Assembly (NCBI RefSeq): GCF_021365465.1
Contig: NZ_CP089932.1
Span: 3,658,001-3,722,000, forward strand
Direction: 5' to 3'
DNA length: 64,000 nt
DNA from: Erwinia tracheiphila
GTDB taxonomy: Bacteria > Pseudomonadota > Gammaproteobacteria > Enterobacterales > Enterobacteriaceae
Shown in pieces: positions 9,802 through 19,662 of this stretch. The notes beneath the pieces were generated by a model that had not been told where the DNA came from, made no database searches, and saw only the letters and a list, made by a program, of their open reading frames with translations. The position numbers and the translations under genes are program-made. Positions within the stretch are counted from its first letter, which is position 1, and each line of letters begins with the position of its first letter.

Positions 9802-10881
9802 ATGATGCAGGCGCAGCAGTTTGCAAGCCAGGTTCTTGACTGGTATCAGCGCTTTGGTCGCAAAAATCTGCCCTGGCAGCAGGAAAAAACGCCTTATAAA
9901 GTCTGGCTTTCTGAAGTGATGCTGCAACAGACTCAGGTAGCGACGGTAAAACCCTATTTCGAACGGTTTATGTCCCGCTTTCCTTCTATTACCGATCTGG
10001 CGGCGGCACCGCTGGACGAAGTGCTATATCTGTGGACCGGGCTTGGCTATTATGCGCGTGCGCGCAACCTGCACAAAGCCGCGGTCAGGGTTGCGGAAAA
10101 GCACGGCGGCACTTTTCCGCAAACCTATGATGAAGTGGCTGATTTACCGGGAGTGGGACGCTCTACTGCCGGTGCTATCCTCTCTTTATCGCTGGGACAA
10201 CACTTCCCTATTCTCGACGGCAATGTGAAGCGCGTGCTGGCCCGCTGTTATACCATCGGCGGCTGGCCGGGCCGTAAAGAGGTGGAAAAACGTCTGTGGC
10301 AAATCAGCGAACAGGTCACGCCAGCGGACAGGGTAAGCCAGTTTAATCAGGCTATGATGGATCTTGGTGCCATGGTGTGTACCCGGACCAGGCCCAAATG
10401 TGATATTTGCCCATTAAGCTCAGTCTGCATCGCTTATGCCAACGGCAGCTGGGCAGATTATCCCGGAAAAAAACCAAAGCAAACCCTGCCGGAACGCACC
10501 GGCTGGATGCTCATGCTGCAGCACGGCAACAGCGTCTGGCTGGAACAGCGCCCTCCCGTCGGTCTGTGGGGCGGTTTGTTTTGCTTTCCGCAGTTTGCCA
10601 GCCAGCCAGAAGTTGTGGCCTGGCTCAACGAGCGACGTATTGACAGCGGTCGCCTGCAACAGGGAATTTCGTTTCGTCACACTTTCAGCCATTTTCATCT
10701 GGACATTGTTCCTGTGCAATTGTGCCTGACGGTAACCGGAGCGGCAATGGATGAAGGTGCCGGTCTCTGGTATAACTTAGCGCAGCCACCCGCCGTCGGG
10801 CTTGCAGCCCCTGTGGAACGCCTGCTCAAACAGCTGGCGCAACCGCAACAAAGTGCGCTGGACCTGCATTCGACAGAATAA
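9802..10881 (+). CDS. mutY: A/G-specific adenine glycosylase MutY
   Basis: A 359-residue base-excision enzyme that removes adenine mispaired with 8-oxoguanine. The helix-hairpin-helix [13 protein letters not shown] precedes the catalytic Asp of ILDGNVKRV. The 4Fe-4S ligands are C-x6-C-x2-C-x5-C in [17 protein letters not shown]. The C-terminal part is the NUDIX-like 8-oxoG recognition domain. Two ATGs are adjacent (9802 and 9805); either may start. yggX follows 12 bases later, as in E. coli. Confidence 0.97.
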   Translation: MMQAQQFASQVLDWYQRFGRKNLPWQQEKTPYKVWLSEVMLQQTQVATVKPYFERFMSRFPSITDLAAAPLDEVLYLWTGLGYYARARNLHKAAVRVAEKHGGTFPQTYDEVADLPGVGRSTAGAILSLSLGQHFPILDGNVKRVLARCYTIGGWPGRKEVEKRLWQISEQVTPADRVSQFNQAMMDLGAMVCTRTRPKCDICPLSSVCIAYANGSWADYPGKKPKQTLPERTGWMLMLQHGNSVWLEQRPPVGLWGGLFCFPQFASQPEVVAWLNERRIDSGRLQQGISFRHTFSHFHLDIVPVQLCLTVTGAAMDEGAGLWYNLAQPPAVGLAAPVERLLKQLAQPQQSALDLHSTE

Positions 10882-10893
10882 AGAGGAAAAATA

Positions 10894-11166
10894 ATGAGCA
10901 GAACCATTTTTTGTACCTTCCTGCAATGTGAAGCGCAAGGACAGGATTTTCAGTTGTATCCGGGCGAACTGGGTAAACGTATTTATAAAGAAATTTCTAA
11001 AGAAGCCTGGGCACAGTGGATGAGTAAACAGACTATGCTGATAAACGAAAAAAAACTCAGCATGATGAACCCGGAAGATCGTAAACAGCTGGAACAGGAG
11101 ATGATGAAATTCCTCTTCGAAGGCCATGATGTTCATATCGAAGGTTATACCCCGCCAGAAGAATAG
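10894..11166 (+). CDS. yggX: YggX, iron-protection/oxidative-stress protein
   Basis: A 90-residue protein of the small YggX family, linked to protecting iron-sulfur clusters against oxidative damage. The start [11 protein letters not shown] has the conserved cysteine, and [13 protein letters not shown] and LINEKKLSM are conserved. The strong site AGAGGAAA lies upstream. Very likely co-transcribed with mutY, which itself carries a 4Fe-4S cluster. Confidence 0.96.
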   Translation: MSRTIFCTFLQCEAQGQDFQLYPGELGKRIYKEISKEAWAQWMSKQTMLINEKKLSMMNPEDRKQLEQEMMKFLFEGHDVHIEGYTPPEE

Positions 11167-11172
11167 TCGTCC

Positions 11173-11200
11173 GGCCTCATCGGGGAGGCCCCCTTAATTT
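11173..11200 (+). terminator. Possible weak terminator after yggX
   Basis: GGCCTC and GAGGCC form a six-pair stem with a short loop, followed by CCCTTAATTT. The U tract is poor, so it may only attenuate read-through into mltC. Confidence 0.35.
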
Positions 11201-11217
11201 AGGCAAAGCACCATACA

Positions 11218-12297
11218 ATGAATAAAAAACTGATTAGTTTACTGGTCATCGCACCGTTATTGATCTCCTGTTCCGGCAATAAAAAACCTGTTTTTCACGA
11301 GGAATGGGTTAAAGACACCAACGGATTTGACATTCTGATGGGGCAGTTTGCCCACAATATTGAAAATATCTGGGGTATTAACGAAGTATTGATTGCCGGC
11401 CCGAAAGATTATGTTAAGTACAGCAATCAATATTACACACGCAGCCACATCAACTTTGATGCTGGTACCATCACCATTGAGACTATTGCGGGTACCGACC
11501 CGGCTGCAAGCCTACGCCAGGCAATCATTACCACGCTGTTAATTGGCGACGATCCCAGTAATGTCGATCTCTATTCCGATGCCAACGATATTGAAATCGG
11601 TAAAGAGCCCTTACTTTATGGCCAGGTGCTGGACAATACCGGCCAGGCAATCCGCTGGCAGGGGCGCGCCGCCAGCTTTGCGGATTATCTGATTCAGAAT
11701 AAATTACAGCGCCGGAATTCCGGTCTGCATGTGATCTGGTCGGTAACCATTCCTATGGTGCCAAACCACCTCGACAAGCGTGCGCATAAATATCTGCCGA
11801 TGGTGCGGGAAGCCGCAGCGAAATATGGCGTCGACCAGTCGCTGATCCTTGCGATTATGCAAATTGAATCCAGCTTCAATCCTTATGCGGTCAGCCATGC
11901 CGATGCTTTAGGACTGATGCAGGTGGTGCAGCACACTGCCGGGGTGGACGTCTTTAGAATGAAAGGAAAATGGGGCAAACCCAGCCGTAGCTACCTGCTC
12001 GACCCGCAAAACAACATTGATGCCGGTACGGCGTATCTCTCGCTGTTGCAGGACAATTATCTGTCAGGTATCGCTAACCCAACATCCCGCCGCTACGCTG
12101 TGATTACGGCCTATAATGGCGGTGCGGGCAGCGTGCTGAGGGTCTTCTCCAGCGATAAAAACCGTGCGTTTTCCGCCATCAATAACTTATCGCCTGTCGA
12201 GGTATATCAAACGCTGATCAGCAATCATCCTTCAGCCGAGTCACGCCGTTACCTGTATAAGGTAAGCAGCGCTCAAAAAGGCTACCATCGCTATTAA
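11218..12297 (+). CDS. mltC: Membrane-bound lytic murein transglycosylase C
   Basis: A 359-residue outer-membrane lipoprotein that cleaves peptidoglycan glycan strands to 1,6-anhydro muropeptides; the length equals that of E. coli MltC. The signal peptide ends in the lipobox LLISC, acylated at the cysteine. The N-terminal DUF3393-type domain (AHNIENIWG) is followed by the SLT fold with the catalytic Glu in [15 protein letters not shown] and the motifs ALGLMQVV and AYNGG. In E. coli nupG and speC follow; here nupG is absent. Confidence 0.97.
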   Translation: MNKKLISLLVIAPLLISCSGNKKPVFHEEWVKDTNGFDILMGQFAHNIENIWGINEVLIAGPKDYVKYSNQYYTRSHINFDAGTITIETIAGTDPAASLRQAIITTLLIGDDPSNVDLYSDANDIEIGKEPLLYGQVLDNTGQAIRWQGRAASFADYLIQNKLQRRNSGLHVIWSVTIPMVPNHLDKRAHKYLPMVREAAAKYGVDQSLILAIMQIESSFNPYAVSHADALGLMQVVQHTAGVDVFRMKGKWGKPSRSYLLDPQNNIDAGTAYLSLLQDNYLSGIANPTSRRYAVITAYNGGAGSVLRVFSSDKNRAFSAINNLSPVEVYQTLISNHPSAESRRYLYKVSSAQKGYHRY

Positions 12298-12304
12298 TCT
12301 GAGT

Positions 12305-12330
12305 AAAAAAGGCGGATCGTACGATCCGCC
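12305..12330 (-). terminator. Perfect palindrome with U tract
   Basis: GGCGGATCGTACGATCCGCC is a perfect 20-base palindrome at 12311-12330. Read on the minus strand it is followed by TTTTTT, so it terminates the Tm-1-like operon; it may also stop mltC transcripts from the other side. Confidence 0.75.
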
Positions 12331-12364
12331 GGAAGGTTACATCTTCCTCTGGTATGGGTCAGTA

Positions 12365-13192
12365 TTAGCGTTTTATTCTTTTAAACTGCCTTATTGTTTT
12401 AGTTAGTGCAACTTCGGTAGGCAAACGTTCCATCGAGCTTGCACCGTAAAAACCATCGCACTGTGGGCAGGCATCGAAGATATACTGTACATCTTCCGGG
12501 CTGGAAATCGGCCCGCCGTGGCAAAGCACAATGACATCCTTGCGCACTTCTTTTGCCGCCTCTGCCCACTGGTTAATAAGCGACACGCAGTCCGACAAAT
12601 TAAGCGCAGTTTCTGCGCCGATACTGCCGCCCGTGGTCAGTCCCATATGGGACACAATAATATCCGCCCCGGCCTGCGTCATCGCGACAGCATCTGCGGC
12701 ACTGAACACATAGGGCGTGGTCAGCAAATCTTTTTCAGCGGCCAGACGGATCATCTCAACTTCCAGCCCATATCCCATGCCGGTCTCTTCCAGATTGGCG
12801 CGAAAATTGCCGTCAATCAGGCCCACCGTGGGAAAATTCTGCACGCCAGAAAAGCCCATGGCTTTGAGATCGTCAAGGAACGTATCGAAGTGACAGAAAG
12901 GATCGGTACCATTGACCCCTGCCAGCACAGGTGTATTCTTCACTACTGGCAGTACCTCTTTCGCCATCTCTACCACAATATCGTTGGCGTTGCCGTAAGC
13001 CAGCAATCCGGCCAACGACCCTCGCCCTGCCATCCGGTAGCGTCCTGAATTGTAAATGACGATCAGATCGACATCCCCCGCTTCCTGGCATTTAGCTGAG
13101 AGACCAGTCCCTGCGCCACCACCAATAACAGGCTCATCACGGGCGATCATCTCCCTGAATTTTGTCAGTATTTGCTGACGGGGAAAAAACAT
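12365..13192 (-). CDS. TIM-barrel protein, PEP-hydrolase/Tm-1 C-terminal type
   Basis: A 275-residue protein of the family annotated as phosphoenolpyruvate hydrolase-like TIM barrel (PF09370), equivalent to the C-terminal half of the tomato resistance protein Tm-1. Conserved segments are [33 protein letters not shown] and [10 protein letters not shown]. The reaction in bacteria is not established. It starts two bases after the stop of the UPF0261 gene, so the two form an operon that rebuilds the two halves found fused in plants. Confidence 0.85.
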   Translation of the reverse strand: MFFPRQQILTKFREMIARDEPVIGGGAGTGLSAKCQEAGDVDLIVIYNSGRYRMAGRGSLAGLLAYGNANDIVVEMAKEVLPVVKNTPVLAGVNGTDPFCHFDTFLDDLKAMGFSGVQNFPTVGLIDGNFRANLEETGMGYGLEVEMIRLAAEKDLLTTPYVFSAADAVAMTQAGADIIVSHMGLTTGGSIGAETALNLSDCVSLINQWAEAAKEVRKDVIVLCHGGPISSPEDVQYIFDACPQCDGFYGASSMERLPTEVALTKTIRQFKRIKR

Positions 13193-13194
13193 AT

Positions 13195-14415
13195 TCAGAA
13201 CTCCTTCTCTGCAAGCTGGCGAAACTGACGCTCCGCTGCCTGAGCAAACTCAGATGAATTAATGTGGTAAGGAACACGCACGATTTTACGCCGGGAGCCT
13301 GAATGTAAATACGCTTCGAGGGTGGTAATAAATGCCTCGTCGGCCTCTGGCGACCAGAAGGGTTGCCCGGGTGCATCCAGTGCAGAAAAACCGCCTTCAG
13401 GAACAAGAAAGACGATATCCCCTTCGCAGCGATTTAGCTTATCCGCTATCCATTTTGCCATGGTCCGGTTCTCTTCCGGCGTGGTGCGCATCAGCGTCAC
13501 CTGAGCATTGTGGTGGTAAAAAAGCCTCCCGACATACTTTTCCGGCACGCTTTCAGGGTGCGCAAAATTCACCATATCCAGCGCACCACAGGAGATAACG
13601 CAGGGGATTTTACTGCGGGCAATGGCATCAAATCGGGTCTCATCACAGGCCAGAACGCCACCAAACAGCAGATCGCACACTTCTGTCGTAGTAAGATCCA
13701 GCAGGCCGCCGAGCATCCGGCTGTCCACCAGCTTCTCCATCGCCCGTCCACCGCTGCCGGTGGCGTGGAACACCACACAGTCGTATTCTTTCTGCAGCTT
13801 TTCGCTGACCATCTGAATGCAGGGTGTGGTAACACCAAACATGGTCAGACCAAGCGCTGGCTTTTCCTCATCATCACTTTCGACGCCGAACAGCACGGCA
13901 CCGGCAATCTGGTTTGCCGCGTTACCCAGCACCTGCCGTGAAATACGGTTCAGGCCGGACATATCGGTCACGGAATAAAGCATGTTGATATCACTGGCAC
14001 CCACATAGGCTGATACATCCCCCGACGTCATGGTGGAAACCATGACTTTAGGAATGCCAACAGGCAGTGCCTGCATTGCAGGTGTGATCAAAGCCGTTCC
14101 ACAGGATCCCCCCAGCCCGATCACACCGACCAGGTCGGCCCGTCTGCTAAGGAAAATCTTAAATGCCAGTGCCATAGCACCAGTTGCTTTTTCCCTGTCG
14201 CCGCAAAAAACTGCACCACGGCCTTCCGGGTGAAAATCAGCAATAAGTTCTGGTGGAAAATCCGCCGGAGAAGTCGTGCTAACTAATTGAGTTGACAGGT
14301 CTACTGTCAGAACTTCAGCACCTGTTTTTGCGATACATTCACGGACATAAAACAGTTCATTTTCTTTAGTATCCGCGGTCGCAACAGCATAGATATAGTC
14401 GGTATTGATGGTCAT
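13195..14415 (-). CDS. UPF0261, Tm-1-like ATP-binding protein
   Basis: A 406-residue member of UPF0261, equivalent to the N-terminal ATP-binding half of Tm-1. Recognisable parts are [15 protein letters not shown] at the start, [13 protein letters not shown] in the nucleotide-binding region, [19 protein letters not shown], and [11 protein letters not shown]. The physiological role in bacteria is unknown. The gene is divergent from a TetR regulator, which is the obvious candidate controller. Confidence 0.85.
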   Translation of the reverse strand: MTINTDYIYAVATADTKENELFYVRECIAKTGAEVLTVDLSTQLVSTTSPADFPPELIADFHPEGRGAVFCGDREKATGAMALAFKIFLSRRADLVGVIGLGGSCGTALITPAMQALPVGIPKVMVSTMTSGDVSAYVGASDINMLYSVTDMSGLNRISRQVLGNAANQIAGAVLFGVESDDEEKPALGLTMFGVTTPCIQMVSEKLQKEYDCVVFHATGSGGRAMEKLVDSRMLGGLLDLTTTEVCDLLFGGVLACDETRFDAIARSKIPCVISCGALDMVNFAHPESVPEKYVGRLFYHHNAQVTLMRTTPEENRTMAKWIADKLNRCEGDIVFLVPEGGFSALDAPGQPFWSPEADEAFITTLEAYLHSGSRRKIVRVPYHINSSEFAQAAERQFRQLAEKEF

Positions 14416-14673
14416 AGTCGTAACAACACCCTGTTATCAGACGTAATAAAGACTTGATTAAAACACGATAAAGATGCAAATAACGTCAGGACAGCTTGAA
14501 ATCCAGCGTTAAGAAATAACAGTATCACCTCCATCAATGATAAATCAATTGAATGGAATGTGTGTCTCAAAGGGATATTTGAGAAAATACCATGACGTGC
14601 CGAAGTGAAGAAAGTAAATGCTATCATCCGGCTATGTTGACTAATAACAAATTCACTGTTTAATGAGGTCATT
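14416..14673. promoter_or_regulatory. Divergent control region, Tm-1-like operon / TetR
   Basis: 258 bases without a gene between two divergent starts. By arrangement it should carry both promoters and the TetR operator. I could not single out an operator by eye; short AT-rich stretches near 14640-14660 could hold the regulator promoter. A TGAGG ribosome site at 14664-14668 precedes the GTG of the regulator. Confidence 0.5.
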
Positions 14674-15312
14674 GTGAAGCAAAGGGATTCGGCTGAGGCT
14701 ATGCCGTTAACCGCCACACGCGCAAAAACACGTCGCTTATTGATAGTAACTGCAATGAGAATGTTCGACAGCGGCGCGTTCCCATCTATTACTGAAGTTG
14801 CCGCCGAGGCTCAACTCTCACGCGCCACAGCTTATCGTTATTTCCCCACCCAAAGTGCGCTGGTGTCAGCCATTGTGACTGAGACGATCAGTCCAATCAA
14901 AAGCTGGCGTCCTACCCGCGAGGACGTTTCAGACCGCATTGATGAGCTACTCAGCTTTGCTTTCCCAAGAATGCTGGCGCACGAAGGTACGCTGCGTGCT
15001 GCACTGCACCTCTCACTGACCCAGTGGACGCAATCGCAATCTGCCACCCAGTCAGAAAAAGAACGGCTGGTGAGAGGTAACAGGAAAGCGTTACTGCAAC
15101 AGGTGGTCGAACCGCTGAAGGATGAATTGCCACCTGAAATGGTAGAGCGAGTTATTCAGGCACTTTCATTGGTGTACGGCTCGGAAATTTTTCTGGTGAT
15201 GAAAGATATCTGGGGCTCAGATAATGATCGGCTACAGGAAATTGGTAAATGGATCGCCAAAGCGATCATACGTCAGGCTCAGGAAGACTGCCGGGAAAAG
15301 GTCACGGAGTAA
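14674..15312 (+). CDS. TetR/AcrR-family transcriptional regulator
   Basis: A 212-residue one-component repressor type. The helix-turn-helix is near residues 30-62 (SITEVAAEAQLSRATAYRYF), followed by an alpha-helical ligand domain. The GTG start is preferred because TGAGG lies five bases upstream; the ATG nine codons later has no well-spaced site. By position it probably controls the divergent Tm-1-like operon, a guess from layout only. It converges on speC. Confidence 0.85.
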   Translation: MKQRDSAEAMPLTATRAKTRRLLIVTAMRMFDSGAFPSITEVAAEAQLSRATAYRYFPTQSALVSAIVTETISPIKSWRPTREDVSDRIDELLSFAFPRMLAHEGTLRAALHLSLTQWTQSQSATQSEKERLVRGNRKALLQQVVEPLKDELPPEMVERVIQALSLVYGSEIFLVMKDIWGSDNDRLQEIGKWIAKAIIRQAQEDCREKVTE

Positions 15313-15317
15313 CCAGA

Positions 15318-15338
15318 GGGACGCCAGCAGCGCGTCCC
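15318..15338. terminator. Hairpin between convergent tetR-like gene and speC
   Basis: GGGACGC and GCGTCCC form a seven-pair stem in the 34-base gap between two convergent genes. No good U tract on either side, so a bidirectional terminator is plausible but not certain. Confidence 0.45.
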
Positions 15339-15346
15339 AAAAGGGA

Positions 15347-17491
15347 TTATTGGTTAATCATATAGCCAAACAGATGCTTGATGCCTTCGGCGTCTTCCTC
15401 TGCATACACACCCTGCAATTCCGGGGAAAAACCGGGCAGCAGGTTAAGCCCCTCTTCCAGTGCCAGGAAATAGCGCTGCACCGCTCCGCCCCATTCTTCA
15501 CCGGGAACCACACAAAGTACCCCCGGTGGATAAGGTAAGGCACCTTCAGCAGCAATACGTCCTGCTGCTTTGGCGATCGGCACCAGTTCAACGTTGCCAC
15601 GAATAAATGCCATATTGGCATCCTGCGGATTCATCATCACTCTCGGCAAGCTTTGCTGACGGAACATCGCCTTTTGCAGCCCCTTCACATCATGACTGAC
15701 GTAAAGTTGATGCATCTCCAGGCAAAGGCGGCGCAGGGTGTATCCGACATAACGCGCGGCATTTTTGCGATAAATAGTTGGTAGCACGTCACTGAGCAGT
15801 GCATCCTCTTTCAGATGCTGTTCAAACTGTGCCAACTTCGCCACCAGGTGGACCATTTTCTCACTGCTCTCAGCAGGGGTGAGCAGAAATAAAATCGAGT
15901 TAAGATCGCATTTTTCTGGCACCACGCCATTCTCACGCAGATAGTTAGCCAGAATTGTCGCCGGGACGCCAAAATCAGCATATTGGCCGCTGACAACGTT
16001 AATACCCGGCGTGGTAAGCAACAGCTTGCAGGGATCAATCAGGTACTGATCCTTCTGATAACCAGAAAATCCGTGCCATGCAGCATCCGGTTCAAAACTG
16101 AAATAGCGCGGATCGGCGGCAATCTCCTCTGTTGGCGTCTCCAGCCAGCTTCTGCCATCGACGCTGTCAGGAATAAAAGGTTTGATCATCACACACTTTT
16201 CCATAATTGCTTTACGCGTGGCGATGCCAAGCGTCACGCACTCATGCCACAAACGGCGGCCGGTCTTACCTTTGTGCATTCTGGCATTGACATCCAGCGC
16301 GGCGAACAGCGGATAAAATGGACTGGTTGACGCATGCAACATAAACGCGTTGTTAAGACGCTTGTGACTGCAAAAACGCTGTTGCCTGCGAATATGGTTA
16401 TCTTTTTTGTGAATCTGCGAAGTCTGGGAAAAACCAGCTTGCTGTTTGTGCACGGACTGAGTAACAAAAATACCAGGATCGTTTTCATTCAGTTCCAGCA
16501 ACAGCGGCGATCCAGCCTGCATCACCGGAATAAACTGCTCGTAGCCTACCCACGCAGAATCAAACAGAATGTAGTCACAAAGATGGCCGATGCTGTCAAG
16601 AACCTTGCGGGCGTTATAAACCGTGCCATCGTAGGTGCCCAGTTGGATAACCGCCAGCCGGAAAGGCCGGGCATCTCCGGCACGCTCGGGAGCAACCTGC
16701 TGAATCAGTTCACGTATGTAAGTTTCATCAAAGCAGTGCGCATCAATACCGCCAATGAAGCCGTAAGGATTACGCGCTGTTTCCAGATAAACCGGCGTGG
16801 CACCCGCCTGAATCAGCGCTCCATGATGGTTAGATTTGTGATTATTACGGTCAAACAATACCAGGTCACCACGCGTCAGCAATGCATTCGTGACAACCTT
16901 GTTTGCGCTGGATGTTCCATTTAAAACGAAATAAGTTTTATCGGCGTTAAACACTTTTGCCGCATATTTTTGCGCATCCTTGGCAGAGCCTTCATGGATC
17001 AATAAATCACCCAGCCTGACGTCGGCATTACACATATCAGCACGGAAAATATTCTCACCAAAAAAATCGTAAAACTGGCGACCCGCCGGATGCTTCTTAA
17101 AAAATGCGCCGCCCTGGTGACCAGGGCAGGCGAAAGTGCTATTATCCATCGCCACATATTTAGTCAACATATTAAAAAACGGCGGTAACAGACCAGCCTG
17201 ATACTCTGAAGCCGCCGCTTCCAGGCGAATCGCGTCATCTGCCGCCCCAGTCAGCATACCGCTCACCTCAGGCAAATCTTTTGCCTGATCGGGAGAGTCC
17301 AGAGAAATAAAAACCGGCAGATTAAAACCAGTGTGGCGCAGCAGTGCCAACATTCCGCTTCGCGAATCCGCCACGGAGAGAACCACCGCCGCGATATCAG
17401 TAAAATCGGTTTTTTCCAGCGTAACAACCTCACGGCCAGTCTGCAGATGAATAGCCACAGTGGTGCTGGCTGCAATTTTAAGTAGTGTCAT
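15347..17491 (-). CDS. speC: Ornithine decarboxylase SpeC
   Basis: A 714-residue PLP enzyme that converts ornithine to putrescine. The PLP lysine is in SVHKQQAGFSQTSQIHKKD; the N-terminal wing domain, the fold-I core (PGHQGGAFFKKHP, LNGTSSANK) and the C-terminal domain are all present. E. coli SpeC has 711 residues. I name it speC rather than inducible speF because it lies between mltC and tRNA-Phe as in E. coli and no potE antiporter gene adjoins it. Its stop is 34 bases from the convergent regulator. Confidence 0.93.
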   Translation of the reverse strand: MTLLKIAASTTVAIHLQTGREVVTLEKTDFTDIAAVVLSVADSRSGMLALLRHTGFNLPVFISLDSPDQAKDLPEVSGMLTGAADDAIRLEAAASEYQAGLLPPFFNMLTKYVAMDNSTFACPGHQGGAFFKKHPAGRQFYDFFGENIFRADMCNADVRLGDLLIHEGSAKDAQKYAAKVFNADKTYFVLNGTSSANKVVTNALLTRGDLVLFDRNNHKSNHHGALIQAGATPVYLETARNPYGFIGGIDAHCFDETYIRELIQQVAPERAGDARPFRLAVIQLGTYDGTVYNARKVLDSIGHLCDYILFDSAWVGYEQFIPVMQAGSPLLLELNENDPGIFVTQSVHKQQAGFSQTSQIHKKDNHIRRQQRFCSHKRLNNAFMLHASTSPFYPLFAALDVNARMHKGKTGRRLWHECVTLGIATRKAIMEKCVMIKPFIPDSVDGRSWLETPTEEIAADPRYFSFEPDAAWHGFSGYQKDQYLIDPCKLLLTTPGINVVSGQYADFGVPATILANYLRENGVVPEKCDLNSILFLLTPAESSEKMVHLVAKLAQFEQHLKEDALLSDVLPTIYRKNAARYVGYTLRRLCLEMHQLYVSHDVKGLQKAMFRQQSLPRVMMNPQDANMAFIRGNVELVPIAKAAGRIAAEGALPYPPGVLCVVPGEEWGGAVQRYFLALEEGLNLLPGFSPELQGVYAEEDAEGIKHLFGYMINQ

Positions 17492-17616
17492 AACGCAAAT
17501 CCTCAGCCGTCAAGGAAGAGTGAGTGCCTGTGGCACAGCAACAGGCAAAGTCAGAAGACTTCGCCCGGCGAAGAGTGTCAGGATGGTTTCAGGAGAATCG
17601 TGTTCAGCCAACACCA

Positions 17617-17662
17617 ATAGACATCAGTAAAATCAGGTTATCCTGTTTTTACTGATGTCTAT
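17617..17662. repeat. Long inverted repeat upstream of speC
   Basis: Two 21-base arms, starting ATAGACATCAGTAAAA, pair with one mismatch around a TTAT loop. It lies about 126 bases upstream of the speC start. It could be an mRNA leader hairpin, an operator, or a small mobile repeat. The rest of 17492-18047 shows no gene. Confidence 0.7.
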
Positions 17663-18047
17663 AAGTTTAAGCCCATTGAGACTTCACTTATGGTGAGCAA
17701 TTTTTTTCAACAGAGTATGAGAGTAAGATGGGCACTGCTGAACGCTGGTTATGCGCTTGCAGTCTGGCAAAGCGACAGGATGCATAACAACGACCTCAGA
17801 TTGAAAGCATAACGGCGACCGTTAGAAAGTTCGCAATCATGGCACTTTTCTTTTTTGGGTTCAAGGAAGTTCAGGAGTCAGTCTGATAGTAAAGTGAAAT
17901 TAAGATGATGTGATATAAAAGTCTCGCATGGGCCATGCTAACCGAAGCTGAGGGGAGCAACGCCGTAGATTAAAGGCGCAAAAACTGGCGTTTTCCATTA
18001 CGACTGCAGGAAAAGAGTGCAATTGTTCTGAATTTCACAATAAGCCG

Positions 18048-18076
18048 TTGACGCCTTTGGCTCAGTGAGGTTTAAA
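18048..18076 (+). promoter_or_regulatory. tRNA-Phe promoter
   Basis: TTGACG (-35, 18048-18053), a 17-base spacer, and TTTAAA (-10, 18071-18076), followed by a GC-rich GCGCCCC discriminator ten bases before the tRNA. This is the usual form of a stringently controlled stable-RNA promoter. It now drives a truncated tRNA and reads into the IS element. Confidence 0.8.
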
Positions 18077-18086
18077 GCGCCCCGTT

Positions 18087-18124
18087 GCCCGGATAGCTCA
18101 GTCGGTAGAGCAGGGGATTGAAAA
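18087..18124 (+). tRNA. pheV: tRNA-Phe (GAA), 5' half only, interrupted
   Basis: The first 38 bases match tRNA-Phe: GCCCGGATAGCTCAG acceptor and D arm, then the anticodon stem and GAA anticodon. The gene stops after position 38, inside the anticodon loop, where the IS6-family terminal repeat GGCACTGTTGCAAA begins. The 3' half (TCCCC..., T arm, acceptor) does not follow the IS on its other side and I did not see it elsewhere in the window. tRNA-Phe genes are standard island insertion sites, and the 3' half would contain the attachment core. Not functional. Confidence 0.9.
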
Positions 18125-18942
18125 GGCACTGTTGCAAAAATCTGGAGGTGATAAACTCATCGTCACCTTTTGCTGACGGAGCAGCACATGAATCCATTCA
18201 AAGGCCGGCATTTTCAGCGTGACATCATCCTGTGGGCAGTGCGCTGGTACTGTAAATACGGCATCAGCTATCGTGAGCTGCAGGAAATGCTGGCCGAGCG
18301 CGGTGTCAACGTTGATCACTCCACGATTTACCGCTGGGTTCAGCGTTATGCGCCTGAAATGGAAAAGCGGCTGCGCTGGTACTGGCGTAACCCTTCAGGG
18401 TTCTGCTCCTGGCATCTTGATGAAACGTATATCAGAGTTAACGGCCGATGGGCATACTGTACCGTGCTGTTGACAGCAAAGGCCGCACCATCGATTTTTA
18501 TCTTTCCCCGCGCCGTAACAGCAAAGCGGCATACCGGTTTCTGGGAAAGATTCTGAACAACGTGAAAGGCTGGCAGATCCCCCGCCTCATCAACACCGAT
18601 AAAACCCCCACCTATAGTCGCGCCCTGGCGTTACTGAAGCGGGAAGGCCGGTGTCCGCCTGATGTTGAACACCGGCAGATTAAATACCGGAATAACGTCA
18701 TTGAATGCGATCACGGCAAACTGAAACGGATAATCGGTGCCACGCTGGGATTTAAATCCATGAAAACGGCATATGCCACCATCAGGGGGATTGAAGTCAT
18801 GCGGGCATTGCGTAAAGGACAGGCGGAAAACTTTTACTACGGCCATCCTCTGGGCGAGATGCGTCTGGTGAGCAGGGTTTTTGAAATTTAAGGCATTTCT
18901 GTAATACAAAAGGTACAGCATCAAGAAATTTGCAACAGTGCC
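18125..18942 (+). mobile_element. IS6-family, IS26-like element
   Basis: An 818-bp element bounded by perfect 14-base inverted repeats GGCACTGTTGCAAA (18125-18138) and TTTGCAACAGTGCC (18929-18942). The flanking octamers ATTGAAAA and GCGTTTCC differ, so there is no 8-bp target duplication; the element therefore marks a rearrangement joint and not a simple insertion. IS26 itself is 820 bp. Confidence 0.93.
18188..18891 (+). pseudogene. IS26-like transposase with one frameshift
   Basis: Starts MNPFKGRHFQRDIILWAVRW and ends GEMRLVSRVFEI like IS26 transposase. A single base is missing near 18454, in the WAY-LYRAVD segment, so the N-terminal half (HTH, first DDE residue in WHLDETY) and the C-terminal half (INTDK, IECDHGKLKR) are in different frames. 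IS6 elements are not known to use frameshifting, so this copy is probably inactive unless the gap is a sequencing error. Confidence 0.88.
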
Positions 18943-19025
18943 GCGTTTCCCGTCGGGGAGTCAGAAAAAACAACATTCTGACTGTCTGATAAGTTGAAAT
19001 GACCTCAATCACTATTCAGTGATAT

Positions 19026-19203
19026 CCGTTTCCAGAGGTTAAACGGATTTACCACCCGAAGGTATCCTCTCTCAGGCTGCGAGGATTTTCCGGTCACCCG
19101 AAGGTGTTTCTCTCAGACCGGTAAAACGTTGGCTGGCAGTCACCCGAAGGCGCTCCTCTCAGACTGCCGGAGCATTAGCTGGTTGCATGAAGCAACGGGT
19201 AAG
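19026..19203 (+). ncRNA. C4/CI-like structured RNA, copy A
   Basis: A chain of hairpins shared with copies at 40129-40267 and 43000-43136. First a CCGTTT/AAACGG hairpin; then three units in which CCCGAAGG is followed by CTCTCA inside a variable but self-complementary stem (CGGTC...GACCG and GGCAGTC...GACTGCC are the clearest); last a GTTGC/GCAAC hairpin. Stem bases change in pairs between copies while CGAA loops and CTCTCA stay fixed. Resembles phage P4 CI / P1 C4 antisense RNAs as I remember them; not verified. Confidence 0.6.
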
Positions 19204-19662
19204 CCTGTTTATTTTCAGAGCAAATGGTAGTTATGTCAACTGATGAACAGGTTCGTAGACCTTTCATCCTTAAAGTTAGCAAACGCTCGAACTGATAGCG
19301 CTCCTCAGCAGGATATGACAAAATCCGAACGTCAACGTAAAGCAGAAAATGTCTAATTGGGCATCTATTTCTACTCAAAAAGCGGTACAGACTTGCTGCT
19401 GCGAGGTCAGCAGAAACGTGCTGACCTGCCAAGAAGCCAAAAGAGGCCCATAAGAAGCCCTTAAATACCAATAGCCAGGCTGACTGAAATTTGAACTGCC
19501 CAGATACTCCATGGTAGGTCAATGATTAATCTATAGACGGTTAATAATTAACAGGTGTCGAGCAACGCGGATTAAGTGCCTGACCGCTCACTTTATGGAT
19601 GATACGCGCATGATAACAGGAGATATTGAGTGAACATAATACCTATTCGAGGCGATTACGAA
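19204..19662. other. Stretch without a convincing gene
   Basis: About 460 bases between the structured RNA and the first IS91-family element. A 115-codon minus-strand frame exists at 19175-19522 but overlaps the RNA hairpins, lacks a recognisable family and has no clear ribosome site. I see no other feature here. Confidence 0.5.

Noticed and set aside
18125..18942. IS26-like transposase as a case of programmed frameshifting
   Set aside because: IS6-family elements encode one unbroken transposase and no slippery run is present at the break; a base loss is simpler.
18943..19000. 3' half of tRNA-Phe after the IS
   Set aside because: The sequence after the IS (GCGTTTCCCGTCGGGGAG) does not match the tRNA-Phe T arm or acceptor stem.
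19175..19522. 115-codon minus-strand frame
   Set aside because: Overlaps RNA copy A, unusual composition, no recognisable domain and no good start signal.
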